Shown: in pieces, positions 24,717-36,000 of the stretch
How the letters are laid out: the number at the start of each line of letters is the position of its first letter
Numbering within the stretch: position 1 is the stretch's first letter
NCBI GenBank assembly: GCA_947179485.1
Contig: OX359250.1
Coordinates: 47,713,450-47,777,449 of the forward strand
Source of the DNA: Allacma fusca
Lineage: Eukaryota; Arthropoda; Collembola; Symphypleona; Sminthuridae
Length of the DNA stretch: 64,000 nucleotides
Direction of reading: 5' to 3'
Position numbers and translations under genes: made by a program
The notes under the pieces: model-generated
What the model saw: the letters and a program-made list of their open reading frames with translations, nothing else
Told to the model about the DNA's origin: nothing
Database searches by the model: none

Positions 24717-25710
24717 ACAAAAATGTTTCTGCGTTTTCTATGGCTGAGTTCTACTTTCCTGGCCACAAAATTACCTTCCACTCACCCATATATTAACACT
24801 GTAGTACATAAGTAATTTCCACCAGACTTCCACCTCTCACCAAACTTATACTTGACCTTCCACCAGACTTTCCATCTAACCTTCCACCTTCCTCTTAATA
24901 TAATAATAATAATGTGTTTAACCTTCCTCTTAATCTTTCCACCTGACCTTTTACGTGACTACCCACATTACCCATACAGACTCTGTAGTCTGGCTTGGAA
25001 ATTATTTACAAAGAGCTACCTAAAAAATACTGTATACTGTATTGCAATTTTTTTCAATGAGAGTTGTTATTATAATAAAATAATTATGTAATTATGTATT
25101 ATAAAAATAAATTCCCATGAAATGCGCTGTAAACAAAGCTTTCCAAGTAGTTCTCTGCACTCCGGAATTTCCATGAAAATGGCAAATTCCGAAATGCCAT
25201 CACTTCTGAAGCTTAATCAACATCGCTCTTAAAGCTAAATTTTCCACTCTTTCTCCGTGCCTTTCAGGTTCAAACATTGCCAACAAAATCATCCAAATAG
25301 GGGTTAACCAATTTGTGTGAGAATCGAAGAATTCAGAATTTGACAACCCTGTGGCCTTAAATGTTTAGCTGGGTCAATGAAGTAAATTTTAAAACAATTG
25401 GAGACGAATTTCTTACAGTTTGAATAAAATATTATGTCAGTTATTTCTTCATGCGGGCTAAGCAGGGGCAAATAATTATGGTGTTTTTCCCTTATGAACG
25501 AGCACAGATCCCCTCCAACAGATCTATACTTTGAAATCTGTGTGTACAGATGTGTTGATCTGAAGTACAGCAATTCAGAGCGCATTGTATTGAAATAGTA
25601 TTTCAATATTGTCCCCATTTTTTAGTCCTCGGGCTTTAGCCACATTGGAAGATGAATTCAAGTTGAATAAAATATATGGTGCCATAAAATATTTTGTGCA
25701 CTCGACGTCA
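24717..25710. other. Unassigned spacer with pyrimidine-rich imperfect repeats
   Basis: The part 24770-24980 holds imperfect repeats of words such as CACCAGACTTCCACC and ACCTTCCACC. The rest shows no recognisable gene or element. The segment just before 25713 ends in a box-like word (CTCGACGTCATC). Confidence 0.4.
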
Positions 25711-25712
25711 TC

Positions 25713-26504
25713 CAGTCGACTCTCTTTATAACGACATCGACAAATCTCATAAAAAGTGACGTTATAAAGGAACGACGTTATAGAGGCACATAAAATAAAT
25801 AACGGTTTAATTTGAAATTTTTAAATGTTTTTAGGCAAATTGGAGTCATGTTCATTTGTAGCACATACTGGGCATCTATACGGAATAAGAATAAAAATAG
25901 CTAATTTTAATTAATAAATAATAACATTTTTCCAAATTTTAAAAGCCAAACACCGCCAACAACAAAGGACAGGATTGAATAAAGTATTTTCTAAATCTCA
26001 ATAAGACACTTCTCATATCATTTATAAAAGTTTTCAAACAGTGAAAAATGTAATTCCGTTAAAATTCTAAACATCAGTTCTTTACTGGATGCAAAAATAA
26101 ATCTAAAAGGTTGAAAATGTGGATTTTCCTGGATGGGGTTTAATCAATGTCGTTAACCACGCTTCCACATATATTTATAATACTACATTTTTTCCATTTT
26201 TTTATAACGTCGGTGCATAATAAACAAATTAGTGAAACTAAAGAGTAAAAATAACTTTTAAATGACATCACCAGCAGGTAAGTTATTTAGCTAGGTTTGA
26301 CGCTTTGTAACGTTAAAATAACGTTATACGGGCACGCTTTTCACCCTACGGCTGCAAAAAAGCGACCTTATAAAGGAACTGACGTTAAAACGAGTGACGC
26401 TATAAAGGTCGAAATTATCATATAATGTATCCTGGGAGGATTCCAGGATGACTTTATAGGGAGAATGACTCTATAGGGAGAGACGCTATAAGGAGAGTCG
26501 ACTG
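25713..26504. mobile_element. pogo/Tigger-like MITE, uninterrupted copy
   Basis: Same family as 19079-20772: CAGTCGACTCTC start, GAGAGTCGACTG end, internal sequence collinear throughout. TA follows on the right (26505-26506), but the left flank reads TC, so the target duplication has decayed. 792 bp, no transposase frame. Internal TATAGGGAGAG words cluster near the right end. Confidence 0.85.
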
Positions 26505-26506
26505 TA

Positions 26507-27213
26507 TTCCTATGGGTTCAAACGAACAATTGAACATAGTTTTGTAGCACAGTAATAATTTTGTGACGGGTTCACAAGCACATCTGGCAAGTCAATATGA
26601 TTTAAAATATTTTTGTTGAAAATCCTTTGAGAATCAGGAAAATTTTAAAATAAATTCTTATACAATTTAAAAAAAATAATTTTTTTCCAGTAGCATTTCG
26701 AAGTTAAATTCCAGGCGAAAAAAGAAATAGATATTGAAACTTAGGGGAAATCAGGGGAAAGAGAGAAAGTGAGAGAGAGGGAAAGAATTAAGAAAGAAGA
26801 AAAGAAAAGACTATTCCAATATTTGCAAAGCTGTGCTTAAAGTTTTTCAAATCACAGCAATGCCACAATTTGAAGATCCTGTTTAAAATAAAGCCATAAA
26901 AGCTAGATTTTCTTCTTTGTGCTTAATACCAACTATTCGCACGTGGCACATATTTTCTAAATTTTGAATTCTCAGGAAAAGCTGATTTTTTAAAAGTTTC
27001 ACAACTATAAAAATAACCCGGGCTTTGCTCTCCTTTCCTGAGATGTAGTTATATCCAGAGTTTTGTGTTAAAACGGAACCAGGCGAATTTTGAACTAAAA
27101 TTTTCACCTTCATCTTTTGAGGGGAAACGCACAATTGTATGTATGAAGAGATATTGCCGAAAATCCTTCTCTTCATTTGTTAAAAAAATGTCTGTTCAAT
27201 TCTCTTGTATTTA
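26507..27213 (+). repeat. Box-repeat array, fourth unit (left part)
   Basis: Starts with the GTAGCACAG module (26520-26650, as at 11660), then a purine-rich GAAAGAGAG tract (26755-26815), then 26920-27180, which matches 950-1215 and 35120-35420. Confidence 0.65.
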
Positions 27214-27609
27214 TTAACCCTGAGGTTCCCAACCTATTACCAGCGTGTCCAAAAAATCAATTTTTTGTAAATAATTCCGAACTTCGACAGGAAAAGTTTT
27301 GAACATTTAAGCGAAATTTTTTGTACTTGTTCACTGATTTGTTAGCTTGCACCTGACCGAATTTCAGGTCATTAGGTTGCATACATCAAGAGCAAAAAAT
27401 TCCGAAAGAGGTCAACTTTGACATTTTTCCGCCATTTACAATGCTAAGTAAATAGCCGTATACTCTCCACAGGGGCCTCGAACATATTTTGTTTTCAAAT
27501 TTGTAAATATTTTACTAAAAATAACTACACCAACAGGTCCATATCCTTACTGAAGTTACTAACTTCATTTACATGTCATTCTAACCTTGCTGACCTGTTG
27601 ATACAGTAC

Positions 27610-28077
27610 CGTGACCCAACAGTGACCTAGTATATCAATATCAAACACACACCGGTTCTCCTGCCCAAACCATATTGGATTCGGTCCCGAATAGACTAGA
27701 TCGTCTCCAAAATGTATGAACTAGTCGCCTGCCAAGTTTGGTTCCACTTGGTGACCTCATGACCCTGCAGTGACCTCATGAGTTATAATCAAACCCATAC
27801 CGGATTTCCCATCCCAAAAATATGGAAACCGGTTCGGAATAGACTAGATCGTCTCCAAAATGTATGAACTAGTCCCCTGCCAAGTTTGGTTCCACTTGGT
27901 GACCTCACGACCCTGCAGTGACCTCATGAGTTATAATCAAACCCATACCGGATTTCCCATCCCAAAAATATGGAAATCGGTTCGGAATAGGCTAGATCGT
28001 CTCCAAAATGTATGAACTAGTCGCCTGCCAAGTTTGGTTCCACTTGGTGACCTCATGACCCTGCAGTGACCTCACTG
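27610..28077. repeat. 148-bp tandem repeat, about 3 copies
   Basis: The word AGACTAGATCG (AGGCTAGATCG in the third copy) recurs at 27693, 27841 and 27989, exactly 148 bp apart. The second and third copies are nearly identical; the first is more diverged. Lies inside the piggyBac-like element. Confidence 0.85.
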
Positions 28078-28312
28078 GTCAACATAGAACATTAGTTAGC
28101 TGCCAGTTCTGGAGGATTACGACGTAGAAGAAAACGTGGCAGGAGACTATATTACACGAATTTAGACAGTTGTAGTCAATTATGTACCGATTATAATACG
28201 TTTTTGCTAGGAAACCCGGTACGTGTACAATGCTGACCCATGATGTCATTGATGGACCATGAGCTCACGGAAGCAATTTTATCATCGTTTAGGTTGAAAC
28301 ATCGGTATTCAC

Positions 28313-28435
28313 CAGTGCTCGTCATGGGTATGAGTACTACTGGGGTAAACGGGTACGGATATGGGTATTACCCTGGTATCGATTTAGTGTACCCAAAGAA
28401 TGTACGGTACTTCACAGGACTTTGGTCGGCTTAAA
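28313..28435. mobile_element. End fragment of the GTACCC-word hAT
   Basis: CAGTGCTCG followed by GGGTA words. Matches the reverse complement of the right end of the element at 45445-48000 over about 70 bp (shared GGGGTAAANGGGTACGG). Only one end is present. Confidence 0.55.
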
Positions 28436-28720
28436 ATTTCATGTAAGGATACTGTTATGGGTACAACGATTAGACAATTTATATATAATAAATATATATG
28501 TATATATATATATAAATTTTCATGTAAGGATACTGTTATGGGTACAACGATTAGACAATTTAAATATAATAAATATATATGTATGTATGTATATATATAT
28601 ATATTATTAGATTATTATGTTTATTATATATACATTTATTACATTTATTTTTATTACATTTTATACATTATATACATTTTTTTATCAATATTATATATAT
28701 TATTTCCCTGCCGAAGAAAA
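28435..28720. repeat. 81-bp duplication and AT microsatellite
   Basis: ATGTAAGGATACTGTTATGG occurs at 28441 and 28522. Each copy is followed by a TA-rich run that extends to about 28720 with TATATA and TTATTACATT words. Confidence 0.8.
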
Positions 28721-29690
28721 GGTCAACGATTTTCAAAATCCCAGTCGGCAAAAATAATTTCCCTACAATGCGTCAAATCCCTCCTAAATAAGGTCAACCA
28801 ATCTTAAAATCCCTATTCACATAACAGATTTCAGTAAACACACCGAAATATTTGAAGATCCCTGTCTAAAAGAATTTCAAAAAATTCTAAAATCCCTGTT
28901 CTCAAAAAAACTCCCCATAGTGATTATTCGTAACAGAAATATTTTTTCCCTGAGATAAATCTTCTCGTCTTCCCACAAACATCCCTTGAACAAATCCTTT
29001 GAACAAAGCACTTGAACAACAAAGTTCGCTGACCGCGTTGTACCACTTAGCTATGCCGGGTATTACGTTACCCGGTATGTGTCGTCCATCAGAATGGCAG
29101 CTAAACCCATCTAGCAACGCGAGAATTCCCTTTTGTCATTGGTTGGAGATTTTGGATGTTTTTTTCAAGACCCGGGTATTGTGCTACCCGGGTACAGCCA
29201 TATTGGCGCATCGATAATAACAGATGTATTTGGAAACCATACTTCAAAATAAAAAATGTATTGATTTGGTATACATTTGAAACGCTTGGCCATTCCGGGC
29301 ATCATGGTACCCGCTTCTGATACCGGGGTAAACCCAAAAACCCCGAATTTCTGAATTTTTCCGTACAAATCTCTCAAAAACTATTTTAGGAATCTGAATA
29401 TTTAGTCTGCTAATATTCTGATCATAGATACTGGATATATACGAAAGCTTACCCTTTAATTTTGGTACCCCTCATTCAGGGGTGTGCCACATGAATTTCA
29501 GTAACCCTTTCAGTAGCCCTTACAAAAAATTCATTGATTTTTACGATAATTCAGATTTTTTATATAAGTATCAGTGTATTTCATTTTTTCAAAACCTAAT
29601 GCAATATGCTTGTGGCCCCTGTTCATGGAAAATTCCATGGACACGCTGGTAATACGTTGGGAGACTACGGACCATAAAAAGCATGGGAGG
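28721..29690. other. Right interior of the piggyBac-like element
   Basis: No gene. Scattered TACCCGGG/CCGGGTA words occur at 29055-29085, 29170-29195 and 29295-29330, resembling hAT-end words without clear ends. Confidence 0.4.
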
Positions 29691-29701
29691 TTAAGGGTTA
29701 A

Positions 29702-31922
29702 ATAACATCCCCCGCAAAACAAAATATTGGAAGTGCTTTTAACTCTAAAGATGTTGATTCCTATTGTCTACAGTAGACGCAGTCACTAAGGAAAAATAAT
29801 GAGACTAAAATACTTGAGTTTTTGCAACATTTTCAATTCAACACTGGTTTAATTTAGCACACATTGTTTTAGGAATATGTTTTGAAGCTTCTTACGGCGA
29901 AAGTTGTGGACATGACTTATTGGAACTCAGCAAAGTTGAGAAAATTTGCATTCAAAAGAATCGCCAGAAATGTTGCTTCAGCTACGGTGTTCTGAATATT
30001 TTTTGAACTCCAGGTTGTCACAATTTTTTTTAGTGCTGTTTCTGAATATAAAATTCCAATAAATTTGTTCTCTGTTTTTACAGATCATGCTCATAACTCT
30101 CGAAGTATGGATCCACCGGATTACTAAGATTTATATCAAGCTATAGCTTTTATACAAATAAGGTACTAAGCAAATATGCGTATTATCAAAAAAATATTTT
30201 GGATCAATAATACAAAATTTAAAAAACACTTTCAACAAAACCAATTTTTTAAAGTATAATTTCAGTTGGTAGTAAATCACTGAAATGATATGTTTGCAAC
30301 GAGTAATTACGTTTGGGCTGTATTTACAAACCTTGGATTTGTAAATTTCCTGGTTTAAATTTCTGGAGAATGCGTTGACAAATACCCCGAAACTACTCTA
30401 ATTTCACCAGATTCCCTACAATTTAGTAGTAAATAACAAATGCCTGGAAAATGCAAGATTTGAAATGTAGTGCTGTAGAATTTAATTATAATAAAAAAAT
30501 TGTAATTAATTGTCAATAGATATTTTTTTAACATTTTAACAATAACACCACAAACGAAATTCTACCGAGAAGTCATGGAATCAAGTTTAGGTTCGGAAAG
30601 TGATATGGAATTGTAACGAAAATTTAAAAAAATTCTATTGTAACAAATTAAAGCTGAAATTAAGATTAGACACTTCGTTTAAAAAATACGCAACAAAACT
30701 GGAAACGCTTTGTTTCCTATTTTAGAGACGCAAAAAAAAAGTTACTTTAAAGTATAAAATCTGAGAAAAAATTGGGGTTATGGTTGTTAAACTTTTATCT
30801 CAATACACGTACAGTAAGTTCTTTAGTAAGACAGAGTTCAACCCCATTAGTACTACGTGAGGAAGTTCCAGCAAAAGATATAGGAATTTAAATATTTTCC
30901 CCACAATACATACTCATCATCTAAATCACTACAACTTTGATATAGCACGTGTCATGTTGTCATGTATCATTACAAAAATGTGACAGGATTCAATGAAATG
31001 TGCTTGAAGCAAAAGTGTATTGTTTTTAAATAATAATAATTATTATAGTTTTTACTTAAATTTTGCTACTTAATCATTAGTTTACATGTGTATTCTGTAT
31101 TTTAATTTTTTTCTCAATTGTATTTTTCATGGTACATTGTATTTTGACCTTTTCCGGTTTGTATTTAGGTGACACAAGTATTTTGCATTGCTAGAATTGG
31201 AGAAGTAATTCGTATAAAAAATAATTTGAATTTACTGAATTTTCACCCATAATAATAAAAATAATAATAATAATAATAAAAATTTCAAAATAATTTACCA
31301 CCTCAGTAATGGAAGATCGAAAGTTTACTTGTGTGTTGCAATAAAAAAGATTTTAGTTTCAAGAATACAACAGTTTCGAACTATTCCGCTATATACAGGG
31401 CAGTGCTTAAAATATATCTCGATGCTTAAAGCCAACTATTGAAGGCAGCACTATTTTGCAATAATTTTGAATTCTCACAATCAGTAAAAATTGTGTAATA
31501 ATTTTGAATTCTCACAATCAGCAAAAATTCTGTAATAATTTTTAATTCTTAGTAAAAATGGATTTTGAGTGTTTCACTTCTTCAAAATAAATTCTGGTTT
31601 TGCTCTGCTTTCCTGAGGTGTAATTATATCCAGAGTTTTGATTTGACGCTAGCGTGTGTTTTGAAACTTTATGTAAAACAAACTAAAGCAAATTAATTTT
31701 CCGATTTTAGTCAAAAACTTTAAACTCTGTTGTCTGATGTTGTTTGTTGGTAGGAAGAGAAATATCTAAAAAGGAATTTACGATTGTATTTAAACATTCC
31801 ATCGATAACATTTTAATTTGTATTCAAAACTTTGAAAAAAATAGCCACTTTTCACAGAAAAAAAATTAAAATTAAAAACAAACGAAAATTAAAACCAACT
31901 TTTGTTTTAACGCCACTCAATA
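29702..31922 (+). repeat. Box-repeat array, fourth unit (middle)
   Basis: The region 29700-30010 matches 1300-1570. The region 30790-30900 is the module of 13085-13150. Boxes lie near 30538 and 31903, the second interrupted by the next element. An AAT microsatellite lies at 31247-31282 and a 37-bp tandem repeat (about 2.7 copies) at 31455-31560. Confidence 0.65.
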
Positions 31923-32690
31923 TCGTCGGTGAAGAGGCAAAATGATCTAGGTGCATGATCGATTAGAATCAAAATGATCTACTTGCAGTTTCACTAAAGG
32001 CAAAATGATCTACTTGCATTGAATTTTAAAAGCAAAATGATCTAGATGCAGCTTTTCCTAAAAGCAAAATGATCTAGATACAAATTATAATAAAAACAAC
32101 ATAAGTAAACACATTCTAATGCCGGTGTACAAATATGCGAGGCATTAAAAATCTTTTATATATGCATTCAATTCCCCAATGCCCCGATTTCTTTTTTTCA
32201 GTAACATTGAAAAAATATGTTGTCAATTATGATTTAACATTTGAAAATATTTCCGAATGTTATGATAATGGTGATGATCGTAAAATACGATTTGAAGAAA
32301 CTCCAGGTTGAGAATTATAAGGGAAAACCAATTCAATGTGCACATTAACACATGAGCACAAGACCTGTAAACTCTGATTTTGAATCGTCTTTTAATTCGG
32401 CAATTTTAAAATAAATAAATATTGCAGTTATCATAACTAAAAATATATTAGATGCAATAAGTCAAATTACCATTAGTTGCCGGAATGATCCTTAGTAATA
32501 GCAAACCCTTCAGACAATATTAACTCAACCCTAGGTCAATCACAGTTATAAGCCACGTGTAGATGATATTTTTCTCACACAAAAAATTAGACTGGTACTT
32601 AGATCATTTTGCTTTTATGGAAAATTGCATGTAGATCATTTTGATTCTAATCGATTATGTACCTAGATCATTTTGCCTCTTCACCGACGA
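31923..32690. mobile_element. TA-target element with 65-bp inverted repeats
   Basis: Ends TCGTCGGTGAAGAGGCAAAA and mirror, about 62 of 65 positions matching, flanked by TA on each side (31921-31922 and 32691-32692). Closing the gap gives CTCAATATAGTAC, close to the box at 3320. GCAAAATGATCTA-type words recur about five times at the left end and three times, inverted, at the right. High end similarity suggests a fairly recent insertion. The superfamily is uncertain; TA target would fit Tc1/mariner. Confidence 0.8.
32204..32311 (+). CDS. Possible exon in the TA element
   Basis: Pyrimidine tract plus AG (32188-32201) precedes an open frame of 35 codons containing YDLTFENISECYDNGDDR and ending ETPG before a stop. 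It has coding-like composition within very AT-rich DNA, but I do not recognise the protein and no other exon was identified. Could be the tail of a lost transposase or chance. Confidence 0.25.
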   Translation, partial: TLKKYVVNYDLTFENISECYDNGDDRKIRFEETPG

Positions 32691-32692
32691 TA

Positions 32693-33090
32693 TAGTACGG
32701 TACTTTACGTATTATGATTAGCATGACCAGTGCCGCCCGTATAGCACTTGGTCCATGCGTTGGATATTAATTTCCGTTTTCTTATTGTTTTGCGTAATGT
32801 TTATTTACCTTTGTTACCCTATCTCTCACTTTGCATTTTTTGTGAGGCTCGGAGTAAGTATGTACTCGCATGTGTTGTGCGAGTTAGTTGGCTTTGTTCC
32901 TACTAATCTAAATTTATTGGGTTAATTTTAGGAATACTTTTTATTATGTATTCCCTTATGTTTAAATGGGGTTAGGAGCCCCTTGGACCACTATTTGCAA
33001 TAGTGGCTATAGCTACTAAAAGTATACTTTTAGGGAATCACTGCAATTTCCAGGGTATAAATACCCTGGAAAACACATTTTTCTGTGACA
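32693..33090. other. Unassigned insert with hairpin
   Basis: This stretch is absent from the matching place in the other units. It contains a near-perfect palindrome TCCAGGGTATAAATACCCTG (33051-33070, extending one or two bases on each side) and shorter inverted words just before it (33010-33035). No gene is recognised and no ends could be proved. Confidence 0.4.
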
Positions 33091-36000
33091 TTTAAAATTA
33101 AATTTTAATTATAACCAATGCCGAGTTTTTAACTTCGACGGGCCCCCATCTCCTAAAAATATTTTGTATTATCTAATTTTTAAATGTCTGTTTCTTATTG
33201 CAAAATACATTTCGTTTGCCCTTTAGTGAGACATTAAGAAAATCTCTGGAATCATCTGGAAAAATCAGCTGTGCTATTCCAATGCGATACTAAAACAGTT
33301 ATTATAATAATTGTAAATCTAATCTATGGGGGGTATTACTATTTTGATAACTTAGAAATACATGGGCAAGAGTGCTCTAGCTGAGTCTTGTACATCATTT
33401 ATTGAAAATGCTAATTGTAAGTATAAAAATGGAACAATTTTCCAAGTAGACTGGGGGATATAAATTGTTCCAAATGTTGTCTTGGGTCAATTTCTAGGGT
33501 TGGAGGTTTTATAAAATCAGTTTTTTAAAAATGGTTTCCACAAAGAAAGTATCATAAATATTTTATAAGTTACTCCCTTATCCAGGCTACATGGCGATAA
33601 CTTATTTTGAATCAATATGCACATCAAATTTCTTAAATCGCTTATCAAATTGAGCGTCACACTTTTAATTCAAATTTGCCGGCCTAGTTTTTTTCCGAAT
33701 TCGAGCGTCAATTCTGTTTTTAGTTTGTAATTATCAATTTCCGGATTTTAATTTTCCATTTTATAACAAGAAATACCCGGAAATAAATTCAGACATATCG
33801 TAAGATTTTTGCTGCAGTTCGTCCCCATTCAGCATTACATGCGGAAGTTCCGTGGATGTAGAAAATTAAATACTTTGCCCGTTAATTTATTCCCATTAAA
33901 ATAATAATAAGTGCTTGTTAAAATTGTGTCTTGATATTTTCAAAGTGTTTGAACATTCAAACACAGTACATGTTACTTTATGAATTCCAATAGTTTTGAC
34001 GCCAAATTCATTTTTTTAAAGCAAATCAAAAAATGGAAAATTCATTTGCTTCGATACCACTAGATCTATTTTCAAGGATCTTCTGCAACTTTAGTTGAAC
34101 AGGTATAGTGGGGAATATAATTACAATTTCGACAACGAGTGAAATACAATGTAAAATCCAACTCTTCACAGTTAATAACAGTTCCGTCATTTTAGTTTGC
34201 GAAGGGAACGTTGATCAAAATTGAATGTGCTAATATTTTCCTTGGACCAATAGTACATCAGGATTTTCTAGGGAGTAAGCTCTACAGAAAACGCAGAGTT
34301 TAAACTAAATTCAAAAAATCTGACTTTGAGATCGAGAATCCAGTAAGTCCTTCAAGTCGAATTTCAAATTGGCTCAATTGAGTCAAATTATTACAAACTC
34401 CAATTATTAATTAGGTTAATATTATTGATAATTACATTACTAATTATAAAATGTGTTTTGATTTTTCCATTTCCTTTTATACATTTCATTGGATCTGAAA
34501 AATATAGAAAATAAATGTATTCTTGGTTACTTTGATTCTATTTTTATAATATATACGTATATTACAATTCTGGTATTAATGGTAAACACGAACTAAAAGA
34601 TGAAGTGCTAAAAATGTATGAAAATTATAAATACCAATCTCGGACTGGATTTTCAAATTTAATACCAATTTCCCGAAATTGTGCTTCCAAATCCAATGGT
34701 GCCTTTGGTGGTGAATTTGTTTGATTTTATAGCCGTTTGAAATATTTTCGTGTACGCTTAGCATAAATAACGAAAGTTTAAACGTATGTATTTGTGGTAT
34801 ACAAGATATACTCCTTTTGGGTTCACGCGAACAGTCGAAAATAATTTTGTAGCATAATATATTTGCATTGCTCGAATCGGGGAAATAATTATTTTAAAAA
34901 ATTATATAAATTTGCTGAATGTCCAAGCTACACAAAATAGTTTTCCTACCTCACCTTCGCTTGAAAAACAATTCGTTCATATTGTACCACAGTAGGAAAA
35001 TATTTTGAATTAAGCAATAAAAGATTTCGAAGCTATTTCAATATATAGAACGCAGTTTAAAATATTTCAAATGGCAGATACGGCAAAATTTGAAAATTTT
35101 TGTTACAACGAGATTGCAAAAACTTAATTATTTTCTCTAAACCTACAGCAAACTATTGACCAACTGAGATTACAGATATTTTTTAACAAATTTTAATTCT
35201 CATTCAAAACAAAATGATTTTAAAAGCTTTACTTCTTCAAAATTAATCCAGGCTTTGCTCTGCTTTCCTGACGTATAATTATATCCACAATTCTGAATTA
35301 TAACGGAATAAGACAAATTTTTAACTAAAATTTTCAACCCCATGCTTAAAGGGGCAAAGTATGTACAGTTGTAAGAAGATTAGGAGATATTGCCAAAAAT
35401 CCTATTCGTCATTTGTTAACCAGATTTTCCATTCAATGCTCATTTATTTATAAATTACTGAAATTGTAATCCATCGCAAACTAAAATTATGGAAATATTA
35501 TTAACTATATGAAGATGCTGATGCATATATCTTGACGCGGTCACTCAGGGAAAATAGTGGTACTAAAATAATTATTAAAGTTATTACTAATTTTTCATTT
35601 CAACACTGGTTTATTTTAGCAGAAATGTTTTCAAAAATATGTTTTGAAGCTTCCTACGTTCCTACGTCAAGAATTGTGGGCTTGACTCGTTGGATCATAG
35701 CAAGATACAATTAATACCACTTTATTCATCTCACAATCAGTTATGCTACTATTGCAAAACAATATGAAAAAAATTATCTACAATAAAAACAACCAAGCAG
35801 ACCCTATTTGTGTCAAAATCTTGAAATTCTGTTGCCATCATTTTGATTTTGATGCCATTTGAAATTTATTTTCCCCACGAAAATGTTTGAATTATTTTAA
35901 TCTGAAAGTTTGGTGACACTCAATTGCAATTATTTTCCCCTTGGGGTAAAGTGAACAGTCGAACAAAATTTTGTAGCCCAATTACTTTATGACAAATTCC

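Larger units (their letters stand above)
27218..29697. mobile_element. piggyBac-like element, nonautonomous
   Basis: Flanked by TTAA on both sides (27214-27217 and 29698-29701). Outer ends start CCCTGAGG and, mirrored, CCCTTAACC. A longer inverted repeat a little inside the ends shares CCCAACSTATTACCAGCGTG (27228 onward; mirrored near 29636-29662). TTAA target and CCC ends are typical of piggyBac. 2480 bp, filled with minisatellites and a hAT-end fragment; no transposase recognised. Confidence 0.65.

Noticed and set aside
28400-28807. 135-codon Tyr/Ile-rich frame
   Set aside because: Read-through of the 81-bp duplication and the TA microsatellite.
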